Assembly: GCA_013398295.1 (NCBI GenBank)
Contig: VZSF01006565.1
Span: forward strand, 1,254,474 to 1,318,473
Direction of reading: 5' to 3'
Source: Chionis minor
Lineage: Eukaryota; Chordata; Aves; Charadriiformes; Chionididae
Length of the DNA: 64,000 bases
Shown: positions 1 through 12,161 of the stretch, one piece after another
How positions within the stretch are numbered: the stretch's first letter is position 1
Layout: every line of letters begins with the position of its first letter
The notes under the pieces: generated by a model
What the model was told of the DNA's origin: nothing
What the model saw: only the letters and a program-made list of their open reading frames with translations
Databases searched by the model: none
Program-made: the position numbers and the translations under genes

Positions 1-1431
1 TTACTTGGCTGTTACCTTTCATTTAATTTGTAACCGAATGCTTTAGAAAAATTTCTCTTACACCAAATTGTCTTCACAGTTTCAGCCAGAATTTATGATT
101 TGAACAAAAAAAATCTTATTTATCCTTGGCATCTGAACCACCAACTTTTGCAAAAGGTATAAATTCTAGAAATAATTTTGAAAATTACTGAGGATTATGA
201 AAATTATCTACCTCCTCCCTTAACTTCTGATTTAATGCTGAGTACCGCAGCTTAATCTCATTTGCTTTCAAAACCTGTTATATCATAAACTTGTGGCAGA
301 AAGGTCTTTCAAAGGAATGAGAGATTTGTATTATTTTAGAATGTTACCAATCCATAATGAAGATCAACAGTAATCTAGAAAGTGGGTAATTTGTGTATGG
401 TGTACCCTTGTAATAGTCTAACGCAGTATGTTACAACCTGTTTAAATGTATGAAACCAGTTTCTAATGGGGGTAGGTAATTTGCGAGAAATGCAGACTAT
501 CCCAGGCATCCTGACCGATGTCATGTTTGTTTGACATCTGCAGAATGAGAGGAAGTATGTGTTCTGTTTAGATCCGGAAAAGTAGCATTTGCTTCTTTAA
601 GCAATATTGAGTTCTGTTCATATGTAAAGGAGAAAGTAATCTTTAAATTTCTCTTTAACGGGACTGTGAACTAGGATTTTTTCATCTTTGACATATACTT
701 CACATTTCTCTTATAGCAACGTATTTGAAAAGAATTATTTATATACAGTCAATAAATTAAAGCCTGAAAAAAGTTTCTTACCTTACAAAGTATGTTTTCC
801 AGTCACAGGTGTTTTAACAGCTTCATATTTCCCAGATCCACAATGATAAGGATTTCTGATGCTGGAGTCACGGGCTTTGTAAAATTTGGCAACAAATGAT
901 AATACACATCAGACACCTGTAGCAAAGGGGTGTGCAGACTTACTTGTTAAACACACGCAAGTGCTTTCTGGCTGGATATTCTGTTAAACTTTGTTACACC
1001 TCTTTTGATATTGTAATGCCATTTTTACTTTCAGTATGGGACAACAAACTGATAAGATTTGTGGTTTTAGCTGTGCCTTGGTGCCTGAAAAGCTTACAAT
1101 GGTTACTCAGTGTAAAATCAGTTGTGTTCTGAAAATGTTCCTACACCTTCTGATGGAAGCACATTGTCAAAAGCCATTTGACAGTGTTTTGCTTTCCTGC
1201 ATGAACGTGTCAGGTATCACACACAAAGACCCATGAAAAATAAATTATAAAAACCCTTCTGGCTATTACCCGAGTGTGTCTGAATTCCCATCAGAAAGCA
1301 GTCAAGGACTGACTTCCCCACGCACCCGCACAAACTTCGTGGGTGTTGTCTTGAAGTTAAAACTTTCAGCATCCAAAATCCGAGAGATGAAACCAATTCA
1401 AAGCAAATTGCGGCATGTTGTTGTAACCCGG
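1..1431. other. intergenic flank, no gene seen
   Basis: AT-rich unique-looking sequence. The open frames here are short, lack splice or homology support and overlap one another on both strands, so I read them as chance. No repeat family was recognised. The last five bases (1427-1431, CCCGG) are the left copy of the target duplication of the adjoining LTR. Confidence 0.6.
1427..1431. repeat. left target-site duplication of the LTR
   Basis: CCCGG, identical to 2168-2172 and abutting the LTR end exactly. Confidence 0.75.
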
Positions 1432-2167
1432 TGTTATGGTTTGAGAAAACCCATAACAATTTATTGTCGCTTAGACAATTATTCTCTCACCCGATGACCC
1501 CTCCCCACCCAGGAAGGGGAATCGGGAAGAAAACAAGAAAAATCAGGGGTTGAAAGATAAACAGATTTAATAGGATAGAACTGGATAATTAACAGTACTA
1601 ACACAAAGGAACCCATATTGATCCCGATACCCGAGTATACAGTACAAGAATTATACTCAGCCAAACTATATCAGTTGGAAGCTGTGCACTCCCAGCAGGG
1701 GACAGTGAATGTCGGACACTGCGAGCGCTACAGCTTCAGGAGGAAGAGAAGGCCTCAGGGATCCGGCACCGGGGCAAGAAGTCCTCTGGATCGCCATCAT
1801 CAAGGGAGAGCCATCAAGGGGGAGAGCACGAGCAAGGGGGAGAACCCGAGCTAGGGGGAGAGCGTGAGCAGGGGGAGCATGCGAGCAGGGGGAGCACCCC
1901 CTCGCAGCAGACTTTCTAATTTATATTGAATGTGACGTTCATGGTATGAAACAGTCCTGTTGGCCAGCTTGGGTCAAGTGCCCGAGCCTCGCTCCTTCTC
2001 ATCCCTGCACCTGGCGAGCTCGAAAACACTGAGACCTTGAAACCCACACACCATGGCTGGCTGTATAGTAAATATCTGCACTAATTCAGACACCAGAGTC
2101 TTACACAAGTACAGCTTTTCCCAAACATTAGGAAAGAAGTTAGTCCTGTGTCGCTGACACCAGGACA
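1432..2167 (-). mobile_element. solo LTR of an avian endogenous retrovirus
   Basis: A complete 736-bp long terminal repeat. Read on the minus strand it starts TGTCCTGG at 2167 and ends ATAACA at 1432, giving the standard TG...CA ends. The 5-bp sequence CCCGG lies directly on both sides (1427-1431 and 2168-2172), as a target-site duplication should. On the minus strand there is a TATA-like box (1925-1917), then a C-rich tandem repeat (1898-1796), then an ATTAAA that could be the polyadenylation signal (1571-1566). Several stretches resemble a widespread bird ERV LTR known to me from other bird genomes. No internal retroviral sequence (primer-binding site, gag, pol or env) is present on either side, so this is a solo LTR left by recombination between the two LTRs of a provirus. 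A 5-bp duplication is more usual for ERVL-like than ERVK-like elements, but I do not assign a family. Confidence 0.85.
1796..1898. repeat. G-rich tandem repeat inside the LTR
   Basis: About five to six imperfect units of 17-18 bp, each built on a core like GAGCNNGAGCAGGGGGA. It lies between the TATA-like box and the ATTAAA of the LTR, in the part expected to be transcribed. Unit lengths and spacers drift from copy to copy. Confidence 0.7.
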
Positions 2168-2172
2168 CCCGG
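2168..2172. repeat. right target-site duplication of the LTR
   Basis: CCCGG, identical to 1427-1431. It also starts the CpG-rich patch that follows. Confidence 0.75.
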
Positions 2173-3150
2173 GTCCGACCAAGTGCCTGTCTCTGCCGGT
2201 GTGTGGTAGGTGTGGAAGTGGTCTGGAGAAGACTGCCAGGCGCTAGTGCCAGGGAGACCTCCTGGCCTTTGGGATGCCACCACTGGCCTCACCAGTATCC
2301 CCACTGAGGAGGAGGAACTTCCCAGCTCTCAGGCCAGAGCACTGAGCCGCCCCGTACCGAGACGCAGAGTAAGCGTTAGAATTGCTTTGTGCGGGAGCGG
2401 TGACAGTGATCCTCCCCGAGCCGCTCTCGAGCACTAGAGCGTTGAAACGCGCCCGCCAACCGCTGCCGCTGCCCGGCACGCAATCCTAACGGTGACTCCT
2501 CTCAGCAGGGTTTAGTGCTGCCCTGTCTGCTCGGGTTTTGTGTGCCAGTCTGTCTTTGCCTGTGCTATTTTAGTCGAACTCACGCGTGGTTGGAGGAAGA
2601 CGGTAATGTTCCGTACCGCGCTTTTGCAATTTCTTCTTAAACACTTTTTCCACTGTTTCCATGCCTTCCTGTGGGCGTGCCATGAAATAACTGGCTTTTT
2701 TGTTTGTTTGTTTGTTCGCGAAGGCTTTGGTGTGACAAAGGTTCTCCTAAGGGCTCTTCTGCTGCCCTGAAGTGCCCCAGCATTCCTGAAATCCAGACGA
2801 GCCGGGCAGATGCAAGGTGATAGGTGTCAGTGAGGAAGCACAGCCTTGCTCGGCAGGGTCTCAGTAGGGAGCGGGGGGGTCATACACGTAAATGGCTGAG
2901 TACCTACTGCTTGTCCCGCACTCACCTTGTCCAAGCGCTGAGGTGGAAGGGGAGCAGAGTTCGTGCTATAAATAAAGCCACTTCGGTGCGATTGACACGC
3001 GGGGTCTCAGTCGATGGGCCGTGCCTTGGCCTTTCCTGAGGCTGCCGCCCCATCTAGTGGCACTTGGGCACATTGGGCACCGCGAGCGGCCGCCCGGCGC
3101 TGGCGGCTGCAGCCGCGTAACTTCCGCACGGATTGGAGCAAAAGCAAATG
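2173..3150. promoter_or_regulatory. CpG-rich patch, possible unmethylated element
   Basis: CpG density is clearly above the flanks in two cores, about 2340-2480 and 2985-3150; the second includes a NotI-type site at 3086-3093. Neither core contains an open frame resembling a known first exon. In particular I looked for the vinculin (VCL) start, the expected neighbour on this side, and did not find it. The patch could be a CpG island of an unannotated transcript, an orphan island or an insulator. A (TTTG) microsatellite lies at 2695-2716. Confidence 0.45.
3045..3061 (+). promoter_or_regulatory. CTCF-like motif
   Basis: CCGCCCCATCTAGTGGC fits the core of the CTCF consensus, read as CTGCCMYCTRSTGG, at all but about one of the informative positions. 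It sits in the densest CpG part of the patch. Motif fit only; occupancy is unknown. Confidence 0.4.
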
Positions 3151-3416
3151 CGACCCGTCGAGCTTTGAGTGTGTCTAGGCCGATCAAGGAAATGCTTAAC
3201 TACGTTTTCTTCAGATGTTCATAGAAGTTTTAACAGAGAATAGTGGCTTTTAAAGACAGGCAAGCCACCCCCTCTGCTGGCAGCTTTGTTGGTGTGAGAT
3301 TGTTTCCTGTGAAAAAAAGAGCTGAGGTTGGCCCGAACAAGTAGGACTAAATCTGGAAATAAGAATTCAAATGCTCTTGTGGATCATTCAGTAATCAAGC
3401 TGTCTTTTGGAGGGTG

Positions 3417-3426
3417 GGGACTTTCC
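3417..3426 (+). promoter_or_regulatory. canonical NF-kappaB-type decamer
   Basis: GGGACTTTCC matches the classic kappaB site exactly. About 0.1 exact copies would be expected by chance in a window this size on both strands, ignoring base composition. It is isolated and lies about 7.5 kb beyond the PLAU 3' end. Confidence 0.3.
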
Positions 3427-4876
3427 TCAGCACTACACGTTCTCCCTTTAAAATACTGTTTCTCTGATAGCTCACAGTCTCCACATTGAGCTGATTACCC
3501 ATATCTTTGATCTGAGGGCTTTTAAATTTAATTTCTGTTGCTGAATCTGTATAAAGACTGTCTTGATGAATCTTTGTTTTCATAGCAAGATTCTGTAAGT
3601 AAAAATACAAGACTAACCCGTTCTGTTTGCAATGGTTTTGTTAATATGAAAAATGAGCCGTTGGCTCCTGTGAAGTGATACCAACAACATGGCTGGGGGA
3701 CTGGTAACCTTCTAAGTACCAAAGGTCATACCGAAATGGTCTTTGCCATTCAAAGAGCCTACAGGCTGTAACTTCAGTTGTAGTGGCTAGACAAGTGTAA
3801 CAAGTACCCAGACAATGAAAAAACAGTAATTAAATAGCATCTGATCTTGATTGTCCTTACAGAAACTAGGTTATACCAGCAGATATATCTGCCTTCTCAG
3901 GCTGTTGAATGCAGGAGCTCTCAAATGCTGGAGATTTGCAGGATCCGTTGATGTTAAGTTGGTGAAATACATCATATATATGTAAAAACTTCAGCCTTTG
4001 TCCTGAATGGTTGGTAGGAAAAAAACATAGCAGAAAAGCTTGGGCGTTTGTGAAATTCGGATCTTGTTACCACACAGTCTTGTACTTGTAAAATTGTCAC
4101 ACAGGGAAATATGATTAATTTATTTAAAGCAATGTAGTCAAAACTATACAATTGCAGTGAAAATGTTAAAATTTCATTGTACCTGTATACTTGTCTCCTC
4201 TCTTAAACTGACGAAATCTATCAGCATAAATGTCGGCATAGGTGTGTGTAGCCTGGCTCTTCAGTCTGGTCTGTTTTGATTGAGATGCTGTATCTAGTTC
4301 CTGAGAGGTTTTTGAACATTGCTGCCTCCTGGTATTTTCAATGCTGCAATTAATAAGTCTTTTTGTTATTATTGCAAGTGTATTGATTTAAAAGACTGAT
4401 GACATAGATCACAGTCAAGTGACAAACTTTGTTTTTAAGCTTTGCAATTCAAAGCAGTCATACGGGAGCATCCCTGGGAGGCTGGAATCCACTTTCTTTA
4501 TCTCCTTCCCACCATTTGTCAGCTTACATGTTTGACAGCTCTGTTGGCTCTGAACAGTTGATATTTCTCCTGTCCATGTGGGTTTTTTCATGCTTCAGGA
4601 GGACGTATGTGTATTTTAAGACTAGAACATGACTGTTAAAATAAAAATGGTTCCAAAATTTTTAGAGCAAAGCTAATAGCTTATACAATCTCCCCCCTAA
4701 ATTTTCTAAAAGTCCCTTTAATGTAGTTTTAAGGCTGCATTGACCATCTAAAAATATTTCCCATAACCTAATTTCAGCTACAGATTATGATAAATTTTTC
4801 TTATTTGCCTCCCAGGTAATGAACAAAAGAGCTGTTGGTACTGCATGTCTTAAACAAATCTATTGTAAATAAAGGA

Positions 4877-4904
4877 TACAGTTAATATAATACAGTTAAT
4901 ATAA
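4877..4904. repeat. perfect 14-bp tandem duplication
   Basis: TACAGTTAATATAA occurs twice head to tail with no mismatch. A small recent slippage or repair event is the simplest cause. Confidence 0.8.
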
Positions 4905-7900
4905 GACAGAAGTGTCCTTAGATGCCAAAAGATTTCATATGAAGGATAAACCTAGTTGCGGTTATTTTAGATGAAATTGGGTTGTTCTGGGAAAAGATTT
5001 AAAATTTATCTGTTTACATCTAGTTTGAAATTAAATAAGCAATGATTAGTTGTTAAAGATGATAACTAAAATGTGATGTCTGTGATCAAATACACTTGAC
5101 CCCAAATGCAAGGTGTCTAAGGGAAATGAAACAACCAAGCTTAGATTCAGTCTCTCCCATATAAAACTGAACACTTTAAATATTTCTGCTGTGCCCAGTC
5201 TTCACATTATGACCTCAATGAGGATTTCTACACTGCGTTTTTGAGGGATTCCTCCACCTCAGTTTCTGCCCCTGCACCCCACTTGGCATTCAAAGCCAAA
5301 TCAAACACCCAAACAAGGATGCCTAGGACACACTCTGTGAAGAATCACGATTGTAAAATGACAGCTAAGATCCTTCCAGCTATAAAGCAGTTCATCACCT
5401 AAAGACATAAAAATGTCTTGAGTGATGGCACTTGAATTCTGTTGCTGGTTTAAGTCTGATAGTTTCTCTTATTTTTCTCGAAGATTATTAGTCAGAATAA
5501 TTTCTGAGAAAAATCAATTCATTTTTGAACGGCAGCTACTTAAACTGCTTATTGTCCTGCAGTGTTGGCTTGGGTTCTGGCTAGCAAGTTCTAGAGCAAA
5601 ATACACCTGAAATGGTCAAGCGTACCTGTTCAAGGCAGTTCTTCACGTGGCTGGGACTGCTATTAATATGGCACGTAAGCATGTTTAAAAATAAAAAAGT
5701 TACCCAACCACACCAATTTGCAACGTGTCAGACTTTGCAGGTGCATTTGAAGATGAAGGAGTTGGAACATTAGTGAAGATTTCTTTATCATGGGTGCTGA
5801 TGTGCTGTAGTAATGCCGAGTACATGCTGTGAGCTTCGTGCGACAGCTGCAATTTCAACAGCTGTAGTCATGTTCTGATTTATGTCACTTGGGGATGTTT
5901 TCTTTTAACTTGGGCTGAAGTTTTGTACCACAACACAAGAAAGTTTAGGGAAGAATTAGTAAGTGGTCATTCTTAATTACTACTGCTGAAGTTATGAATA
6001 CACTGAATTTAGAACATCTGAGCTGTGACTGGCAGAGATACTTCGCTTCGTTTCTAATAAATGATGAAACTGCCTGTGGACGTTTTTTATTTGTAAATGT
6101 GTCCAGCTTGTTTTGAGGAATTATACTGTCACCAAACAGGCATCAGATCCTAAAATGCAAAAGCCCTAAAATGCAAAAATGACTGGCAAAGTCTGATGGT
6201 TGCCTGTGATTTTCAGCTGGTTTTGTGATTGCCTTCTTACGATAATACCGGGCTTTGGAAGATTTTATCACACCCAGAGGCCTCCAGCTTGAAACATACT
6301 GAGGTAATTCATGCGCATGATGCCAAGTCATAGCATTACGTACAAAATACTTTCCAGTTATTCAGTAGAGAAATAACATGTCCACTATCCAATTGGGGAT
6401 AGTAATTTTACTCTCTCGTCAGTTGCACATGTTATTCATTGAGAATATTTTGCCCAGTGGGACATGGAAGCAATTAATTTGATTCTAGTCCTGTCTGGAA
6501 TACTGTTTTGTTAAGAGTCACTGAAAAGTTTGCTGAAAACTTTTCATAGTTATTAGTCAACCATTAAGAGGTTTCCCTTTAATTTTTGATTTAGAAATCC
6601 AGACCATTTTCTCTCATAGGAGCCATTTTTTTAAAGCCACTTTTTAAAAAGACAGTTAAATTGCGTAATACTATTTCTAAACTTCCCTGTGGTGTCTGTA
6701 TTTTCATGTAGTCATCTCAGTCACTGAGCATGTTCATTTATTTCATAATACAACAAGGAACCTGACATTAGGTGATTTCTCAAAATCTCTTCGTTTCATT
6801 GCAAGAGCCCAAAACAAATGGTTTATCTCTGTCTAAATTGTTCTGAAAAATTCCAGTGGAGGCAGTTCAGCGCCACTCAATACCATTTATTGTCATGTTC
6901 ACTACTCTTACCAGTAGAGTAATTTCATGATACTTCAATTCAGTTTCCCTACTTGCAACCAGGCTTATTGCTTCTCACCCTATCTCCCGTAGACACAGAG
7001 GGCAGTTTATCCCCTTGTCTGCTGCAACCTTTTCCCCTTTGAAGAAAATGTCCCTCATAGATTTTGCTTCTCTGAATAAAATAAACCAAATATTTTCAGT
7101 CTTTTCTCCTTGCCGTGTTCTAGACCATTGATCATTGTTGTGTTCTCAGCAAGAGGAATGATGCTCAAAACAAGACACAGCTGAGTGTCTACCCAGTCGC
7201 TGGGTTTACAAACTGCACTCTGGTGTATGTGTCAGTACGTTTACATTTTTTTACTCAATACTGTTGACTTAAATCCAGCTTGTGGTCTGCTGTGCCTTCT
7301 GGATCTGCTTTAATATCAGTCGTCACTCATCTGTATCTGTGCGTTTGGTTATTCCTGCTTGTCTTTATTAGCTTGTTCATTTCCAATAACTCCGGTTTGC
7401 TAAGCTCACTGGGAATGCTGTTTGGATGCTGGTATCCTCGCAGTCCTTCCCAGCTTCAAATATCGTTAGTGTATCCTACCAGACATGCATCCGAACGAGT
7501 CAACTAGTTGGCTGTAGCTATGGAACAGGACACAGGAGTTGAGCATACTGCTCATGTGGTCTGCATGTGTTTTCATGCTTGACTTGTGGGTCTACATCTG
7601 ATTTTACTCTTCATGAAGTACATAGCACTTGTTCCATAAATTTCTTGCGTTTTCACTTCTTAAAATCCCACTCCCTCCACTTGCCAGAAGGTTAAATAAC
7701 ACAACCCAAATTCTGCTCAGATTGCCCGTTTGTGTAATCGCGTGGCATGTGGTGGATTTGGAAGGGATATACCAGACAAAGTTTGAACCCAGATTTGCTC
7801 TTTAAGAAATATGCATTGTTTCAAGTATGTCACTTACCTTTTTTACTTTGGCTTGAGACAGAGGTATCTGAAACTTCAAATGACAAGCTTGATGGATGCA

Positions 7901-10900
7901 GAAAGGTTTGATTCTCTTTTCATAGATAAGCTCTGTTCTCATTTGCTCCAAAGCAAGCACTCGAGTGTCAAAAGTGACCCAAAGGCTTGGTGATCAAATA
8001 GTCATATTGCTCTTTATTAGTTCTGCTTTCAAGATGCACAGACAAAATCCCCCCACGCATACAATTCCACATGGAAGTGGTGTAACATATGCAACAAATA
8101 GGTGACTATATATCATGTTTCACCATAACTTAGTTTATTTAAAACAGATTTTGTTTTTAAGTGCTTTGAGTCACATTTCAGTTTCACTTCCATGAAGAAA
8201 GCTTCAGCTATATAAGGTAAAGTGGTCTGGCCATTCAGAATGCATCACTTCCCTTTAAGAGCTGACAGGTTAAACTAGCTTCCCATGCTCTTGACACATC
8301 AGATACTGCTTTACCCTCATTGCCTAATATGTCTCTTCTGTGGAAGTATTGAAGAAACGTAGGAACTTGAGTTCGCATTAGTTGTGCTCCTAAGGCTTCT
8401 GAGAGTATGATCTCTTATCTTTGTCTGATGCCCGCCTCGCACTTGTTTGTAAATGCTTGTTGGACTTCGATTCTACTGCTTTCTGTTGCCTGCCACATAT
8501 CTGAAATCAGGGAACGGTATGCTTAATTAAGAGCAGATTTATGGTATCACCATTTGTCTTGCATGTGTGTTAGTACCCACCAGATACCTAGTAACTTCCA
8601 GAAATCTCCTCTCTAGTGTTTCTCTTGCCATTCTGCAGTGATGTTTGCACACTTCTCTAGGATGTTTCTCTTCATCCTCATCAGCACCGCAGCCTGGATT
8701 GTCCTCTGCTCACTCTCTGTAAGAAGGGAAAGTAAATGTTTCCCGTGGATTCTGTTGCAGAAAGAGAAAATTTTGCAAAGCAGTGCTCTCATCTTCTGCC
8801 CTTCTTTTTAACAGGTTCTTACAACCAGCCAGCCACATGATATTGTAGTTGTGGGGCCAAAGTCATGCAGAGAACATTGAAAGAGAGCATATGAAGTATT
8901 ATAGCAGCCAAAGCAGAGATGTATGTACACTGTATGTTTGTTTAAAGAGTTCATTTTTGTTCAGGCAGTTTATCTAACATGAACTAAAGGACAAATGAGA
9001 TTACACACCCGAAACAGCATCTAAATTTACTCAGCTGTCAAGACTCTCTCTCTTCATACTTTCTCCAGACCTTTCTAAATTTCAAAATGGAAGAGACCTA
9101 AATGCAAATTTTGTTTATTGCTCCTTTTTCATTCGTACTTGTATTCATAATTATAAGTTGAAATTTAATATGTATTGACTTTATTCGTAGAAAAAGCCCA
9201 TAAAAGTCAGTGACAAATGTGCCTTTCAATACAATGATAATAATGCATGATCGCCCTGAAGATATATTCTCCACCTGTTGGAAATCTGTTGCCTTTACTA
9301 CTTTGATAAATGTATAAATGAAATAAATGCTGAAATGAGAAAGGTGTGTTATCCCAAAAGGCCTGACTAAAACACAGTATGTTTTTGTCTAAAGCTATAT
9401 TACCATTGCTTACTTTTTGTCCATAGTGTTCTCTGCCAACAGTGGTCAGGCTGTCCTGTTCGTTACTGTCTAGAAAAGCAGCGAAGAGCGGCCTTCCTTC
9501 TCTTCTTGCACAGTCTGTTGCTCACAGGAGACCTCCAACTCGTTCTCTAGAAACAATGCCATTTGAACTCCCGGCACAAACTTTAATCAGCAGGCCACAA
9601 AGAGCACACTTCTGCTGAATAACTCTACCACACACAGTGGTAACCTCTATTAATAAATTTCTCTTTGCACATCCCAACCACAAATCACATTGCCAAACAC
9701 TCCCCGATCCAGTATTGTCAGTAATCATTTGGTGTTTAAGCAGTGCTTGCTGTCCCTGTACCAGACTGGGATGTCATACACCCAGTATATTCACAGTTGT
9801 CAACTCTTCCTCCTCCTGACAAACCATACCCAGGCAGATCTATGGAAGAAAGGAAGTACTGTCCCACCCATTTTATAGTAGGGAAATTGAAGTATAAAGA
9901 CATGTGACTTAACAAGAGAGCTGGAAATACTCCAGATCTTACATGCTTCAGTCTCGAGTCTAAAGGACAAGACTTCATTAGGATTCTTATCATTCCATCA
10001 CCAATGTGCAAAGTTCATGTACTCAGGCTACAATAAACGGCAAGATGTAGCATGCTGCTCACAAATACCAGTGTGCGTTTTGGAAAGCAAGAATTTAGCT
10101 TGTGCATTTTCCCTTGATTTTTGAAAAGATTGCTGTAGCTGAATTTGTACCTGAGCAACTAACTCTGAATTCACAGTTGCCTGGCTATGAAGTGAAGACA
10201 TCAATCAGTCTAACACTGAGTTGAGTTTATTTAGCTAGCTCATCTCTATTTTATAAAAAATAAATAAGGAAAAATAAGTTTTTATTCTTAACATTTTCTA
10301 CTATGATTTCTGTTCTAGCTAAACTTCTTTCTTGAAAAAGAAAATATATTGGAATAGAAATAAGTCTTGCTGTTCAGCTATAAGTTCTCCTACCTAAGAT
10401 TTTGCTTGGCAGTACTTGAGGTCAACTTTGAATGCTCCTCTAAGAAAATCAGTGTCCCCAAAGAAGTACCAAGGAAAGCTGAAACTATCACTCTCCTTCT
10501 AGCACCTTTCTCTGATGTTGCTGCATGGCCTTCTTCCACATACAGTAGCATTTTAATTAAGGAGTGAACTTTTGGAACCAAACTCTTGATCCCTCCACCA
10601 AGTGATTTGGATCTTATTGCAGAGCAGTCCCCTCTGTATTCCCTTAGGATGAAGCCTAAACAGGATGTTTTGCTTTACAAGTTCACCTAGTATTCTGCAA
10701 GCACTTGAGAACGGCTAGTCCACAAGGCTAGATGGAAGCACATGCAGCATGGTTAGTGGCTGCTTAGCACTGTCACAGTGTACACAATTCCCTAGCACTC
10801 TATAGCCCAGTGTAGAGGATGTTATTTTCTCATAGGAGATGCTTTAAACAGAAAGTTCAAAGATGTTTCACCCCATGTCTTTATGGTTCAGATTAGAACT

Positions 10901-10964
10901 TAGTAATGGCAGTTGTCTTTCAAATCACACCATTCCCCTTTCAGGAGTGAAGGAACAGACACAT

Positions 10965-11966
10965 AAGAATAACAGGGTTTTTTTAATATTTTAACATTCA
11001 TCATACAAACAATAAGTTAAACATAGTAAAAATAATTAAATAAAGTTTGAGGTTCCAGCCCTCATACAAATAATTCAAATCTATAAAACAAAGTTTAAAA
11101 ATAAAACCAGCATAAGTCTTAGGAAAAAGAAGTCGTTTCCATATAGTAACAGTTAAATGAAGTTCTGACTTTGGACACCTGCAGCATTTAATGGGTGTTG
11201 AGTCCTTAAATCCTATCCTGGGTGCACAGGCACATGTAGAGAGGTTGCATAGTCAGACTTTGGAGGGGACCTAGAGACCCTCAGATTTCACCTGGAAGCC
11301 CAGTCAGGTTTTTGCTTTGCCTTCTTGCAGTACAGGTCTTAAGTGTAATACATGATGAGTTTGCAATGCTGACAGAGCTACAGGTGCCATCCTGAAGATT
11401 TTACTATACATTGGGTCTACAGCAACGAACCAAGAATTGCCTCAGTCTAAGACTTAGCTCCTTCGTCATGCATTAGTGATAATTAACGCTGATGCAGTTT
11501 CTTCCACTTTCTGATGCAAAGCCTGATCACCCTCTCAGTACTGGTTTTAATGTGTTAGGTTTCGAGGACTTGAGTCTTAGCATTATGCAGTGCTATGACA
11601 AAAAATTTTAGACTCAGGCCACATATAAAACGAATATTTGAGTTAAATAAGTTCAGACTTTACCAATCCTTCCAGACCAAATGCTGGTTCATAAATGAAG
11701 TGGACAGATAACTTGATATGCATAGTATCATGCATGGGAATACTCATTTAAATGTTAAATATTTTAGCATCCCATGGAGTGGTTTTCAGGTATTTCAGAG
11801 CAATAACAACACATACCAGCCATCTCTCTGCCTCAGGAACACTGATGGGAGTGACAGACCTCATGAGCATTTAAAAGGAAAGCCTCTCATGACATTCAGG
11901 ACTTCAGTGTCCTGGCATCTGTATAGGCTTAGTCTTGTTCATTTGAGTCCAGATAGAGAAAAAAGG
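10965..11966 (-). other. PLAU: PLAU 3'UTR with AUUUA motifs
   Basis: About 1.0 kb from the stop codon to the predicted cleavage site. Several ATTTA motifs occur on the minus strand, for example near 11039, 11155, 11210, 11646 and 11750, plus an AU-rich stretch around 11045-11025. The human PLAU message is known to be destabilised by AU-rich elements, so similar control is plausible. The 3' limit depends on the ATTAAA call. Confidence 0.6.
10982..10987 (-). terminator. PLAU: candidate PLAU polyadenylation signal ATTAAA
   Basis: ATTAAA is the commonest variant of AATAAA. Within about 40 nt downstream on the minus strand is a T/G-rich stretch (about 10962-10940) that can serve as the downstream element. 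I saw no AATAAA on this strand between here and the stop codon. Confidence 0.5.
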
Positions 11967-12161
11967 TCACTTTGGTTCAGGGAGAAAACGACTCTTGGCG
12001 ATTACTGCATTCATATTGGCGTCAATCCAGTTGAGGTATCGAGTGACTCTGGTGTAAACACCAGGCTTGTTCTCCTTTGCACAGCCATCTCCCCAGCTGA
12101 CAATCCCATAAAGCGTCATCCTGCCATTGTGCTCACAGACCATGGGGCCACCAGAATCTCC
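11967..12161 (-). CDS. PLAU: PLAU exon 11, coding part: catalytic serine and C-terminus
   Basis: 195 nt encoding residues 370-433 and the TGA at 11969-11967. It has the catalytic Ser372 in [15 protein letters not shown] and the KPGVYTRV block common to this family, ending in FLPEPK. The acceptor is TTGTCAG. Confidence 0.97.
   Translation of the reverse strand, partial: GDSGGPMVCEHNGRMTLYGIVSWGDGCAKENKPGVYTRVTRYLNWIDANMNAVIAKSRFLPEPK

Larger units (their letters stand above)
3151..10960. other. downstream intergenic region, no gene seen
   Basis: About 7.8 kb of AT-rich sequence between the CpG patch and the 3' end of PLAU. The open frames are all under about 95 codons and resemble no protein I know. 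No tRNA, rRNA or recognisable interspersed repeat was seen. Small items worth noting are a canonical kappaB sequence at 3417-3426 and a perfect 14-bp tandem duplication at 4877-4904. Confidence 0.6.

Noticed and set aside
1618..1854. ORF over the LTR
   Set aside because: It runs antisense to the LTR and through its minisatellite; LTRs do not normally code.
2966..3187. Possible vinculin (VCL) first exon in the CpG-rich patch
   Set aside because: The minus-strand frame there has no resemblance to the vinculin N-terminus, and no start with a good donor fits.
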